Notes: a model not told the origin generated them from the sequence alone. A stretch of 34,936 nucleotides of DNA from an uncultured Porphyromonadaceae bacterium (GCA_900540205.1 UQER01000026.1:1-34936); one strand, 5' to 3'; shown: positions 7,039 through 14,840, numbered from the stretch's first letter. Translations and numbers: made by a program.

Positions 7039-7260
7039 ATGAAGCAACACTCAGAGGAAAGGACAGGGCATGCGGTGAAGCAGCTGCTGCAGACGCTGGA
7101 GCAGAATATCGCCGACACAGACCGGATCCTTACGGAATTCGAGGAGACCCACGATGACGGCGAGATAAGCGGGTCAAGGCAATACAACGCGCTGCTCGCC
7201 GGACAGCAGGCCATGAGGCATGCCATCAACAAGATCAATAACCAATTAAATGATAAGTGA
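7039..7260 (+). CDS. Small helical early protein, unknown function
   Basis: The 73-residue, mostly helical and highly charged protein (start MKQHSEERTGHAVKQLLQ) has a likely coiled coil from about 8 to 35 and a C-terminal helix. It follows the tRNA-like element by 23 bases, so the two probably share a transcript. No catalytic motif or membrane segment is present. I cannot assign a function. Confidence 0.6.
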   Translation: MKQHSEERTGHAVKQLLQTLEQNIADTDRILTEFEETHDDGEISGSRQYNALLAGQQAMRHAINKINNQLNDK

Positions 7261-7262
7261 GA

Positions 7263-7562
7263 TTATGAGAAAGGATAAAATTCCCGTTGTTGCAACTCTA
7301 CGGCAAAATTGGGATTCAATGCGGCCAGATCACAAAGAATGTGGAGCCACAGAAGTGCTTTATGTTCGGTCAGACCTGTTAAATCGATTTCGTAACAGTC
7401 CTCTCCTGGCAAGGGTAGTAATGACGGCTGTTGAATTCGAGCGGCTTTGCAGAACGCGAATAGGTCGCGTATATGTCGCTTCTTTTCAGTGGCAGACCTG
7501 TAGTCCACAATCATTATTCGGATAACTTCTCTCATAAGACTATTCCATTTGGAAAACGGCAT
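7263..7562 (-). CDS. Possible antisense-oriented small protein in the early region
   Basis: The minus-strand frame encodes up to 99 residues; an internal ATG at 7535 (MREVIRIMIVDYRS) would give 90. The protein has natural-looking amphipathic helices (about 60-85, LTEHKALLWLHILCDLA) and reads better than the overlapping plus-strand frame, which has an atypical composition. It opposes its neighbours and has an operator-like palindrome (7541-7556) at its 5' end. That would suit a gene expressed in the lysogen or controlled by the repressor. No family is recognised. The alternative is that neither strand is coding here. Confidence 0.4.
   Translation of the reverse strand: MPFSKWNSLMREVIRIMIVDYRSATEKKRHIRDLFAFCKAARIQQPSLLPLPGEDCYEIDLTGLTEHKALLWLHILCDLAALNPNFAVELQQREFYPFS
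7541..7556. promoter_or_regulatory. Operator-like palindrome, fourth copy of the motif
   Basis: TATTCCATTTGGAAAA contains TTCCA/TGGAA arms, close to the CATTCCAATTGGAATG operator at 6029-6044. It lies between the minus-strand frame at 7263-7535 and the plus-strand gene starting at 7588, so it could control either. Confidence 0.4.
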
Positions 7563-7587
7563 AAAGATAAGAATAAAATTTTAAAAG

Positions 7588-7953
7588 ATGAACAAGTATA
7601 TATCGATAGACAAGGCAACGATGGCCAAGCTGATGAAGACGTTCAAAGTAAAAGAACGGTGCATCAAGAATGCGCTTACATATCGCCAGAACAATGACCT
7701 TGCCGGGAAAATACGTAATTCTGCCATCAAGGAATATGGCGGGTGTACCTACTGTGTGGGCGCTGAAGCGGAGTGTTTCTTTGATTCGGACGGCTGCATG
7801 CATAAGGTGTTTCCCAACGGAGCGGAAATATATCTGGACAAGCAGACCGGTGAAGGCAAGATCTACCATAAAGGACGTGTGGTGCATCGTTACGAGACAG
7901 TTCTTGTGTCGATGATTGCCGAGATGGAACAAGTGGCATCAGCACTCAGATAA
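7588..7953 (+). CDS. Hypothetical early protein
   Basis: The 121-residue protein (start MNKYISIDKATMAKLMKTFK) has an N-terminal helical part (1-45) that could hold a small DNA-binding fold. A beta-rich part follows with several aromatic residues and four cysteines (CTYC, C63 and C70), which might bind a metal. The gene precedes the truncated transposase paralogue by 12 bases and shares its strand, so it probably belongs to the transposition operon. No function is assigned. Confidence 0.65.
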   Translation: MNKYISIDKATMAKLMKTFKVKERCIKNALTYRQNNDLAGKIRNSAIKEYGGCTYCVGAEAECFFDSDGCMHKVFPNGAEIYLDKQTGEGKIYHKGRVVHRYETVLVSMIAEMEQVASALR

Positions 7954-7965
7954 GGAGGTAAGGCA

Positions 7966-8556
7966 ATGGAATACTACGGCGGAAAACTATGTGTATCGAT
8001 GCGAGAACTCGTGGAGAATGGCATCATGACAGAGTCTAACTATAAGCAGTTAGCACACAGATGTGCAATCAATGTCGTAAGAAAAGGTCGAAGAGGATCG
8101 TATAGCCTTGTAAGTGTGGAAACATTGCCGGATAGATTCCGAGACCTTGTCACGCTTAAAATAGGGAAGGCTGAAATCTCGCCTGTACTTGACTGGCTGG
8201 GCGCTAACTACAAAAGAGACCAAAATGCAGTCCTGTGGGCCAATGATCCAATGAACACGAAAGTAATTCTATCGGACAGTCAGAAGGAGGCTTTAGTTAT
8301 CAACGCCAGTGTTCTCAATTGCTGCATCCGCCTTTATGGCAATGCCGGTAACCTCCAACGGGTATTAGGCTACACTGATCAATGGAAAAAAATGGCAGAA
8401 GCGGTAAAAAATCTTCGAGTGAGATATAAACATACATTACCGACTTCGCCAGCTCAATTCCGTAGGAAAGTGGCCCGATATAAACAAGAAGGCTATGCGA
8501 GTTTGTTAAGTGGCAAATTCGGTAATACCAATGCCTCCAAGCAGAATAAGGATTAA
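7966..8556 (+). CDS. Stand-alone paralogue of the transposase N-terminal DNA-binding region
   Basis: The 196-residue protein aligns along its whole length with residues 1-195 of the adjacent transposase. Both begin MEYYGG(K/R)LCVSMREL, and both contain VNASVLNCCI and end near EGYASL(L/I)SGKFGN; roughly half the positions are identical by eye. It then stops, so it lacks the catalytic and C-terminal domains. AAGGAGG precedes the start, and four bases separate its stop from the transposase ATG. In MuA the corresponding region binds the enhancer and the phage ends. A protein with only this part could compete with the transposase, act as a regulator or form mixed complexes. Codon use is more AT-rich than in the transposase, so the duplication is not recent. 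Confidence 0.85.
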   Translation: MEYYGGKLCVSMRELVENGIMTESNYKQLAHRCAINVVRKGRRGSYSLVSVETLPDRFRDLVTLKIGKAEISPVLDWLGANYKRDQNAVLWANDPMNTKVILSDSQKEALVINASVLNCCIRLYGNAGNLQRVLGYTDQWKKMAEAVKNLRVRYKHTLPTSPAQFRRKVARYKQEGYASLLSGKFGNTNASKQNKD

Positions 8557-8560
8557 CGAT

Positions 8561-10585
8561 ATGGAATATTACGGCGGAAGATTATGCGTATCGATGCGTG
8601 AGCTCATTGACAATAATATTGTCAGTGAGGCTAACTATCGTAACTGGACAAATCGAGGCCGTGTGGAAATAGCCAGGCGAGGCGGTGGTTCGGCTAACAG
8701 CTATGCACTCGTTGTAGTTGATTCCCTACCTACCCGCTATCTTGATGAAGTGAAGGCGAAGCTCGGTAACGGCGACGAGGTGCTGGCTGCCGGATGGTTC
8801 CGGGAGAACTACGAGCGAGACCAGGCCGCGGTGGTGTGGTTCAACGACCGGGAGAAATGCCCAGTGGAGTTCAAGGACGAGAAACGCCGCCGCGAGTGGA
8901 TAGAGGAATGTGTGGTGAATGCCAGCGTACTGAACTGCTGCATCAAGCTCCATACCCGTGCGAGCGACTTCCAGCGGATACTCGGCGACACCTACCAATG
9001 GGAAAAGATGGCCAAGGCCGTTGAGAGCCTGCGCGAGCAGTTCGGACACACATTGCCCTCGTCGATGTTCCGCTTCCGTAAAAAGGTGGCCCAATACCGC
9101 AAAGAGGGTTACGCAAGCCTTATCAGCGGCAAGTTCGGCAACCAGACGGCACGACGCATGACACACCGCGAGGAGCGGGTGATACTGGGCATCGCCTGTC
9201 TGGAGAACCAGCCCTACAACACCACGGTCAGGGAGATGTACATCATGTTTCTCACCGGTGAACTGGATGTCTACGACACGGAGACCGGCGAACTGTTCGA
9301 CCCCGACACCTTTGCAAAAAAGAATGAGGAGCCATGGATTCCGAGCGATGCCACGATAGCCAACTACCTGAACAAGCCGAAGAACAAACTGCTGATCGAG
9401 GCCCGGCACAGAAGCTGGAGCGACTTCTACCACGAGCAGATGCCGCACATGCACCGTCACAGCGGAGAGTTCTCGCTGTCACAGATCACCATGGACGACG
9501 TGGATCTGCCGCGCCGCATGAAGGGGAACGGCACGGTGCATGCATATTATGCCTACGATGTGGTGAGCCAGTGCAGGATAGGCGCCGCCTACGGACGCGA
9601 GAAGGACGATGGCCTGGTAGTGGATTGTTTCCGCGACATGTTCAGGCTGATCGGGCGCAACGGATGGGGAGTGCCGGCCGGCATAGAGGTGGAGAACCAC
9701 CTGATGAGCAAGTACCGCGAAGGCTTCCTGAGAGCCGGCGAGATATTCGACTTCGTACACTTCTGCGCCCCGCTCAACTCGCAGGAAAAATATGCCGAAC
9801 CACTCAACGGTGCCTTCAAACGCTCGATAGCCCACAAGAACCACACGGGGGTAGGCCGATTCTATAACAAAGGCAAGAACCGCATCGACCGCCAGAAGAT
9901 CAGCGACGGGACCAACGAAAACTATCAGGACAGACGCTACTTCACATTCGAGCAGCTCGTGGCCGATGACCGGGCCGACAACATGGAGTGGAACAACACC
10001 CTGCATCCCAATCAGAAAAAATACCCGGGCATGACCCGCTGGCAGGTGCTTGAGGCCAATATCAACCCGACGCTGCGTCCGCTCGACCATGCATCGCTGA
10101 GCCGCTATATCGGGGAAAGTGTGGAAACAAGCATCAGGCGCAACTCTACTGTACGTGTGCATCACACCGACTGGTGGCTTAGCAGTCCGGCCGTGCTTGA
10201 GCGTCTCGAGCCAAATAACCTGCACGTGACAGCCTTTTATCTGCCGGACGAAAACGGCGAGCCGCAGGGTGTCTACCTCTACCAGAACGGCACCTACATT
10301 GACAAGGTGAGCAAGGTAAGGACCTACAACCGCGTGTATGCCGAGCAGACCGAGGAGGACAAGGCCATATATACCGAACAGTGCAAGAAATTCAGCGAGT
10401 TCGAGGCCTACGTCCGCCGCAATGCAGCGCCGAGGATAGGCACCACCAAACGGATTGAGCTGACCGAGACCACGGCCGAGGCGGTGGAGACCCCCATACT
10501 GGAACCCGACACAGATTCGATGGCATCCATGGCATCATACGTGATCAGCACCGACTGGGCTGCGGCAGGCCGGGCTGACACCTGA
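8561..10585 (+). CDS. Mu-type DDE transposase (MuA-like)
   Basis: The 674-residue protein is close to MuA (663) in length. The start at 8561 is chosen over an in-frame upstream codon at 8510 because it aligns with the paralogue start. The N-terminal region (1-200) is the end/enhancer-binding part. The RNase-H-like core runs from about 300 to 420, with D312/D313 in ITMDDVD, the segment GIEVENHLMSKY (E376, E378) and E413 in AEPLNGAFKR. The C-terminal domain (about 470-570) should be the beta-barrel that contacts MuB and target DNA. The second acidic position appears to be Glu rather than Asp. The enzyme cuts and joins phage ends for integration and replicative transposition, and the MuB-like gene follows 47 bp downstream. 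Confidence 0.93.
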   Translation: MEYYGGRLCVSMRELIDNNIVSEANYRNWTNRGRVEIARRGGGSANSYALVVVDSLPTRYLDEVKAKLGNGDEVLAAGWFRENYERDQAAVVWFNDREKCPVEFKDEKRRREWIEECVVNASVLNCCIKLHTRASDFQRILGDTYQWEKMAKAVESLREQFGHTLPSSMFRFRKKVAQYRKEGYASLISGKFGNQTARRMTHREERVILGIACLENQPYNTTVREMYIMFLTGELDVYDTETGELFDPDTFAKKNEEPWIPSDATIANYLNKPKNKLLIEARHRSWSDFYHEQMPHMHRHSGEFSLSQITMDDVDLPRRMKGNGTVHAYYAYDVVSQCRIGAAYGREKDDGLVVDCFRDMFRLIGRNGWGVPAGIEVENHLMSKYREGFLRAGEIFDFVHFCAPLNSQEKYAEPLNGAFKRSIAHKNHTGVGRFYNKGKNRIDRQKISDGTNENYQDRRYFTFEQLVADDRADNMEWNNTLHPNQKKYPGMTRWQVLEANINPTLRPLDHASLSRYIGESVETSIRRNSTVRVHHTDWWLSSPAVLERLEPNNLHVTAFYLPDENGEPQGVYLYQNGTYIDKVSKVRTYNRVYAEQTEEDKAIYTEQCKKFSEFEAYVRRNAAPRIGTTKRIELTETTAEAVETPILEPDTDSMASMASYVISTDWAAAGRADT

Positions 10586-10632
10586 AACAGTATTAAAACA
10601 CCATACAAACGACAATATAACACCATTTCGAC

Positions 10633-11505
10633 ATGATAACGACAGAGATCAGAAAGAAAATAACCGGCGCCATAACCGAAGCGAGAAAGAACTACCCCAG
10701 TGATGCCAAACATGCCGCTTCACTCGGAATAACCACCTCGGTGTACAGCTCCATCAAGAACGGACAGACCGACAGGGTGCTGAGCGATGCCAACTGGATC
10801 AGCATAGCACGCAAGCTCGGTGTCAGCCTGCGCGACGAGATAGAGTGGAGGGCTGCAAAGACCCCGGTGTTCCAGTACGTCAGCGCACAGCTGGAATTCA
10901 GCCAGCAGTCGAGTGTGAGCGGCCTCCTTTGCGACGTGCCCAATATCGGCAAGACATTCACCGCCCGGTACTATGTGCAGACACACCGCAACGCCGTGTA
11001 CATAGACTGCTCCCAGACAAAGACAAAACTGAGACTGGTCCGTAAAATAGCAGCCGAGTTTGGTGTCGACAGCAAGGGCCGCTACAGCGACGTCTACGAT
11101 GACCTGGTGTTCTATCTCCGCTCCATCGACAGGCCTCTGATCATACTCGACGAGTTCGGGGACCTGGAACAAAAGGCATTCATGGAGGTAAAAGCGTTGT
11201 GGAATGCCACCGAACGCTGCTGTGGATGGTACCTGATGGGCGCAGATGGCCTGAAAGCGAAGTTTGACCGTCGTATCAACAGCACGACAGAGGGCTACAC
11301 GGAGATGTACAGCCGTTGCGGTGACCGTTTCAGCAAGGTCACCCCAGACGGGACGGATGACCGGAAGGCATTCCTGAACGAGCAGGCGCGGATTGTGGCC
11401 AAGATCAATGCTCCCGAAGGAGCCGACATAGCCCAGATTGTCCGCATTTCCCGTGGCGGTCTACGCCGCGTATACACCGAGATAGAGAAACTGAAAAGAC
11501 CGTGA
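10633..11505 (+). CDS. MuB-like AAA ATPase, target-DNA activator
   Basis: The 290-residue protein has an N-terminal Cro-like helix-turn-helix (about 15-65) and an AAA ATPase domain. Walker A is CDVPNIGKT (about residues 98-106, with Cys replacing the usual first Gly), Walker B is RPLIILDEFGD (about 168-178), and an arginine-containing C-terminal helical part follows. MuB binds DNA as ATP-dependent filaments, delivers target DNA to the transposase and gives target immunity. The gene order transposase then MuB matches Mu. Its stop is two bases before the ATG of the next ATPase gene. Confidence 0.9.
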   Translation: MITTEIRKKITGAITEARKNYPSDAKHAASLGITTSVYSSIKNGQTDRVLSDANWISIARKLGVSLRDEIEWRAAKTPVFQYVSAQLEFSQQSSVSGLLCDVPNIGKTFTARYYVQTHRNAVYIDCSQTKTKLRLVRKIAAEFGVDSKGRYSDVYDDLVFYLRSIDRPLIILDEFGDLEQKAFMEVKALWNATERCCGWYLMGADGLKAKFDRRINSTTEGYTEMYSRCGDRFSKVTPDGTDDRKAFLNEQARIVAKINAPEGADIAQIVRISRGGLRRVYTEIEKLKRP

Positions 11506-11507
11506 CC

Positions 11508-12134
11508 ATGACACAACGTGCATACAGTACAAAAGATATTCTCGCCAAAACCTACGAGACGCTTCCATGGGAGGATGAATGGGCGGCGGCTTTCGGGCAT
11601 CCGACAGTCAACGAGACATGGATGGTGCACGGGCCGTCGGGCTCCGGAAAGAGCAGTTTTGTGATGCAGCTTGCCAAGAAGCTCACGGAATACGGCCTGG
11701 TGCTGTACATGAGCTATGAGGAAGGCATCAGCCAGTCGTTCCAGAAGCGCCTGGAGCGGTTCCGGATGAACGAGGTACAGGGTCGGTTCCGGATAGCCAC
11801 CCGTGACACCATCGATGAGCTGACAGCCCGTTTGCGGCGAAAGAAAAGCCCGAAATACGTAATTGTCGACAGCTTTCAGGCATCCGAATGGGATTTTTCC
11901 GAGACAAAGGCACTCATTGAGGCTTTCCCCCGCAAATGTTTCATCTTCATCAGCCAGGAGTACAAGGGGCAGCCGATGGGCAAAGCAGCACAACGGCTTA
12001 AATACTTTGCCGGAGTGAAGGTGAGGGTGAGCGGTTACAAGGCATACTGCCAGGGGCGGTTCATACCGGAACCGGGAATCTATTACCCCGTATGGGCGGA
12101 AGGTATTTTAAAAACGACAAATAATATCGGCTAA
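11508..12134 (+). CDS. RecA/RadA-like P-loop ATPase
   Basis: The 208-residue protein has Walker A GPSGSGKSS (about residues 44-52), a hydrophobic Walker B strand ending KYVIVDSF (about 115-122) and a following segment FIFISQEYKGQ that resembles the sensor strand of RecA/DnaB-type folds. The start used is the ATG at 11508; a GTG at 11502 overlapping the MuB stop is possible. Phage Mu has no such second ATPase beside MuB. Single-domain RecA-like proteins in phages act as recombination mediators or helicase-like factors, so a role in replication or transposition intermediates is plausible but unproven. Confidence 0.8.
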   Translation: MTQRAYSTKDILAKTYETLPWEDEWAAAFGHPTVNETWMVHGPSGSGKSSFVMQLAKKLTEYGLVLYMSYEEGISQSFQKRLERFRMNEVQGRFRIATRDTIDELTARLRRKKSPKYVIVDSFQASEWDFSETKALIEAFPRKCFIFISQEYKGQPMGKAAQRLKYFAGVKVRVSGYKAYCQGRFIPEPGIYYPVWAEGILKTTNNIG

Positions 12135-12135
12135 A

Positions 12136-12615
12136 ATGGAAGTGACGAATTTCGGCAGATTTTACACTGCCATCCGGGCATTGAACCCGATTGGTGACCG
12201 CGACGAAGTGAAGCAGAGCATCGTCTACCAATACACCGACGGTCGCACATGCAGTCTGCATCAGATGACCCGGGAGGAATACAACCGCTGCTGCGAGGAT
12301 CTGGAGCGTAAAACAGGCCAAAATGAAGAGCTGCGCCGGGAACGGAGCGCCACCCTCAAACTCATGCAGAAGATGGGTGTGGACACCACCGACTGGGGGC
12401 GAGTGAACCATCTGTGCGAGAATCCGCGGATCATGGGAAAAGTGTTTTATCTCATCTCAGCGGAGGAGCACCGTGAGCTGCGCCGCAAGCTCCATTGCAT
12501 AAAACAGAAAGGTGGCTTCGGCATGGGGCGCAAAGCGCAAAGCACCGACACCAAGCCCAAGAATACATCAATAACCATAGTGATATCGTCCGGCTCCCAC
12601 TTGGGGCAGGCTTAA
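12136..12615 (+). CDS. GemA/gp16-like small protein
   Basis: The 159-residue, helical protein begins MEVTNFGRFYTAIRALNPIG. It has a segment around YTDGRTCSLHQMTREEYNRC reminiscent of the GemA (gp16) pattern in which a short helix follows a threonine- and serine-rich turn. A later segment, DTTDWGRVNHLCENPRI, resembles the DNA-binding C-terminal part of Bacteroides phage homologues. In Mu, gp16 lies in the early operon between the transposition and middle genes and modulates host gene expression; the position here matches. The gene follows the P-loop ATPase by one base. Confidence 0.55.
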   Translation: MEVTNFGRFYTAIRALNPIGDRDEVKQSIVYQYTDGRTCSLHQMTREEYNRCCEDLERKTGQNEELRRERSATLKLMQKMGVDTTDWGRVNHLCENPRIMGKVFYLISAEEHRELRRKLHCIKQKGGFGMGRKAQSTDTKPKNTSITIVISSGSHLGQA

Positions 12616-12628
12616 ACTGAGAAAGGAT

Positions 12629-13180
12629 ATGGGAAACAAACGGCCTCAGACATTTCATGTCACCAGAAGTACAGGGAGGCGTTACACTGCGGAAGAATGG
12701 AGTAAGCGCTGTCAGGAAACATGGCCCCTAAGAGGACAAGAAACCGCTTTTGAATTCAACGGGTTCAGGTATAATGACTGCGACGTCTGTACTAATCCGC
12801 GTATTGCGTTCTCCTGGAAGGATAAAGGGTCTTATAACAGCATAACCATATCTGTCTCTGAAAGTCCGGAGGGTTGGTCGTATGGTATTAAATGCATGCT
12901 GGGAACTTCGGAATACCGTCACGGCTCCACTTTCGTGAAAAAGGGAGACGAAGATTGGTATCCTACAGTTGATGATGCATACGCCGCGGCAGTCAAGGCG
13001 TTATGCAGACAAAGGGACTGGGCGGTTAAAAATGCGGCCGTCGAGCGACTTTCTGACGACGACGATCCGGATGCTACAGCAATGAAAAAAGCAATCGGCC
13101 CCGGGCTGCAGAAAGCCATCGGTATAATCAACAAACTTGAGGCGTATGTTAATCAGCCAAGCCTTTTTGGCTATTTATAA
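12629..13180 (+). CDS. Hypothetical early protein with Cys pair
   Basis: The 183-residue, soluble protein (start MGNKRPQTFHVTRSTGRR) has a central beta-rich part including a DCDVC motif (about 50-54) and a region with many glycines and aromatics. A helical acidic C-terminal segment (DDDDPDATAMKK) ends the protein. AAAGGAT precedes the start. No membrane segment or catalytic motif is recognised. It lies among small early genes of unknown role, the usual place in phages for anti-defence or host-takeover proteins, but nothing specific supports that. Confidence 0.65.
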   Translation: MGNKRPQTFHVTRSTGRRYTAEEWSKRCQETWPLRGQETAFEFNGFRYNDCDVCTNPRIAFSWKDKGSYNSITISVSESPEGWSYGIKCMLGTSEYRHGSTFVKKGDEDWYPTVDDAYAAAVKALCRQRDWAVKNAAVERLSDDDDPDATAMKKAIGPGLQKAIGIINKLEAYVNQPSLFGYL

Positions 13181-13200
13181 ACCTTTAAAACATAATGCAT

Positions 13201-13362
13201 ATGAATGTAAAACAGCTGATACAGAATCTGGAGAAGTACCCCGAGGACATGGAGGTGTATTACAACGACTGGAACTACGGGGAAGTCCCTGTGGAAACAC
13301 TGGAACCGAAAACCATCGAAGACGAAGATGGGGTGATTGAGGTATTGCTTCTTGACTGTTGA
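13201..13362 (+). CDS. 53-residue protein, unknown function
   Basis: A short gene starting MNVKQLIQNLEKYPEDMEVY and ending VIEVLLLDC. The pattern of an N-terminal helix followed by PEDMEVYYN and strand-turn-strand is typical of a small family common in phages and Bacteroidales genomes (KYPEDMEV-type). The start lies 20 bp after the preceding stop in an A-rich context, and the stop overlaps the upstream end of the next gene. The sequence looks conserved, so I regard it as real despite its size. Confidence 0.65.
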   Translation: MNVKQLIQNLEKYPEDMEVYYNDWNYGEVPVETLEPKTIEDEDGVIEVLLLDC

Positions 13363-13364
13363 AA

Positions 13365-13556
13365 ATGGCCATGAAAAAGAAATACCGCAGAGCCGTGTGC
13401 TTTACGCTGAATGGCATAATCTCTTTGATTGTACTGCCATTTATCATATTAGCCTATCTCGGCAGACTGAGCGAAACATTCCTTTTCGATTTCGCAATGA
13501 AGCCCTGCGACTGGCTCAAATCAAAACTGAGAGTGTATGACTATGACCCCGACTAA
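13365..13556 (+). CDS. Small membrane protein, one TM segment
   Basis: The 63-residue protein (MAMKKKYRRAVCFTLNG) has a basic N-terminus, a single strongly hydrophobic segment (about 16-33, IISLIVLPFIILAYLG) and a short polar tail. The ATG at 13365 is used; an overlapping TTG at 13359 and an ATG at 13371 are alternatives. It lies three bases after the 53-residue gene. A small inner-membrane early phage protein could affect the host envelope, exclude other phages or modulate a defence system; the sequence does not say which. Confidence 0.5.
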   Translation: MAMKKKYRRAVCFTLNGIISLIVLPFIILAYLGRLSETFLFDFAMKPCDWLKSKLRVYDYDPD

Positions 13557-13559
13557 TAA

Positions 13560-13781
13560 ATGTGGGAACTGATTTACGATGAGGTATTTGGCTTCAAAAG
13601 GGAAATTTACCGCCCAAAAGATGACCGTGTATGTGCTAAGCTGCTCACTAATGGCGATTGCATAGATAAGAAACTCTACGCGAAAGAAAACGGTGTCAAT
13701 ATGGATTTGAAATGCCAGTTTTCGAATCCGAATTTGAGCGATTGTCCCGATTATCAACCCGAAGAAAAGAAAAGACAATGA
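13560..13781 (+). CDS. Small hypothetical protein
   Basis: The 73-residue, polar protein (start MWELIYDEVFGFKREIYRPK) has three cysteines and an acidic-basic C-terminus (PEEKKRQ). It starts four bases after the previous stop and overlaps the next start by four bases (ATGA), so it is part of a tight run of small early genes. No motif is recognised. Confidence 0.5.
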   Translation: MWELIYDEVFGFKREIYRPKDDRVCAKLLTNGDCIDKKLYAKENGVNMDLKCQFSNPNLSDCPDYQPEEKKRQ

Positions 13782-14047
13782 CAGACAGAACTAATGCTTG
13801 CCGCCTCGAGCAGGCGGCTGAGGAATACGCCGCGAAGCATTTCCTGGATGATGCGGAGCACCTGTTGTATGATCCGTGGCCGGAAGCCAGAGAATGGTAC
13901 AAACAGGCATTTATAAACTTCGGCCGCATGATTCTCCAGCAGTTGAATTCCGAAATCGCAAAGGAGGTGGAGGATGAAACCAGAACTTCAAAAGAAAGAA
14001 GAAAAATCTATCAAAATGTAATAAAGATTTTCAAAGATTATGACTAA
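13778..14047 (+). CDS. Small hypothetical helical protein
   Basis: The 89-residue protein starts MTDRTNACRLEQAAEEYAAK at the ATG overlapping the previous stop. It is almost wholly helical and contains an aromatic-rich stretch, LLYDPWPEAREWYKQAF (about 29-45). Its stop overlaps the following start by eight bases. The motif AAEEYA(A/K)KH followed by a WYK helix recurs in small proteins of Bacteroides phages. No function is known. Confidence 0.6.
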   Translation: MTDRTNACRLEQAAEEYAAKHFLDDAEHLLYDPWPEAREWYKQAFINFGRMILQQLNSEIAKEVEDETRTSKERRKIYQNVIKIFKDYD

Positions 14048-14840
14048 AGAACTGCAAAATTCTGTGTGGTCTATCCTCCCGAAAGAGTTCAAGGAGGAAG
14101 TTAAAAAGCTCGCTCAATATTATAGCAGACACGTATCGGCGCTGTTTGGAATGGAAAGACAACGAGCAGACAAGTTCTATTGTGAGTTTGTCTCGCTTTT
14201 TGGTAAACACAACCTCACCTCTGACGCGGAGGGAGAGGAGTTGCTGACGGTGCCGAGAAATAAAGTACAGGAGTTGTATGCTAAAGCAAAAGATATATAC
14301 GACCTCTATACTAATGCGACATGTATAAACAGTTTGGAGAGCCATGCGATAGATATAAGTACAGGCAAGATGAAAATCCTTGATACTCTTTTCGGCTCCA
14401 AGTGCCTGCCGGATATAGAGCCGAAGCCAGCCGGGCCGAAGTTCAAGGTGGGCGACAAGGTGCGAATTTCGTGTGCATTCAGTTCCGGCGAGATTTGGGA
14501 CAGTGTTCTAAATGGCAGGGTGGCTACGATAGTAGGATGTTATCGGGAAAGCAACAACTGGATTTATTGTTTCGAGGAGCCGATCAGGGATTTTGCCGAA
14601 TTTTGGCTTGAACCCTGCACAGAGCAGGAAACGCTCCACTGCCCATCTTCCGAAACAGAGTGCTGTATTCCCGTGCGAGTGCCAAAGATGGACGAGCAGA
14701 GACTGTATATCGCGACACATATAACCGCTGCGATATACGCCAATTACGATGTTGCCAAGTGTTTTGAATCCATAGAAGCCATCGTTCAGAAGGCTGTTGA
14801 GACTGCCGACGCCCTGATTGCCGGATGCAAAAAAGAATAA
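14040..14840 (+). CDS. Hypothetical protein with an SH3/KOW-like central segment
   Basis: The 266-residue protein has a helical N-terminal part (start MTKELQNSVWSILPKEFKEE). A central beta segment from about 135 to 195 beginning KFKVGDKVRI resembles KOW/SH3-type beta barrels, and a C-terminal helical region follows with several cysteines. WSILPKEF-type starts recur in Bacteroides phage early proteins. It is the last of the run of small overlapping genes before the DUF3164 gene. The SH3-like part may bind protein or nucleic acid. Confidence 0.65.
   Translation: MTKELQNSVWSILPKEFKEEVKKLAQYYSRHVSALFGMERQRADKFYCEFVSLFGKHNLTSDAEGEELLTVPRNKVQELYAKAKDIYDLYTNATCINSLESHAIDISTGKMKILDTLFGSKCLPDIEPKPAGPKFKVGDKVRISCAFSSGEIWDSVLNGRVATIVGCYRESNNWIYCFEEPIRDFAEFWLEPCTEQETLHCPSSETECCIPVRVPKMDEQRLYIATHITAAIYANYDVAKCFESIEAIVQKAVETADALIAGCKKE

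Noticed and set aside
7250..7525. Plus-strand frame overlapping the minus-strand candidate gene
   Set aside because: The composition is less protein-like, and the start overlaps the preceding stop only by chance; the minus-strand frame reads better.
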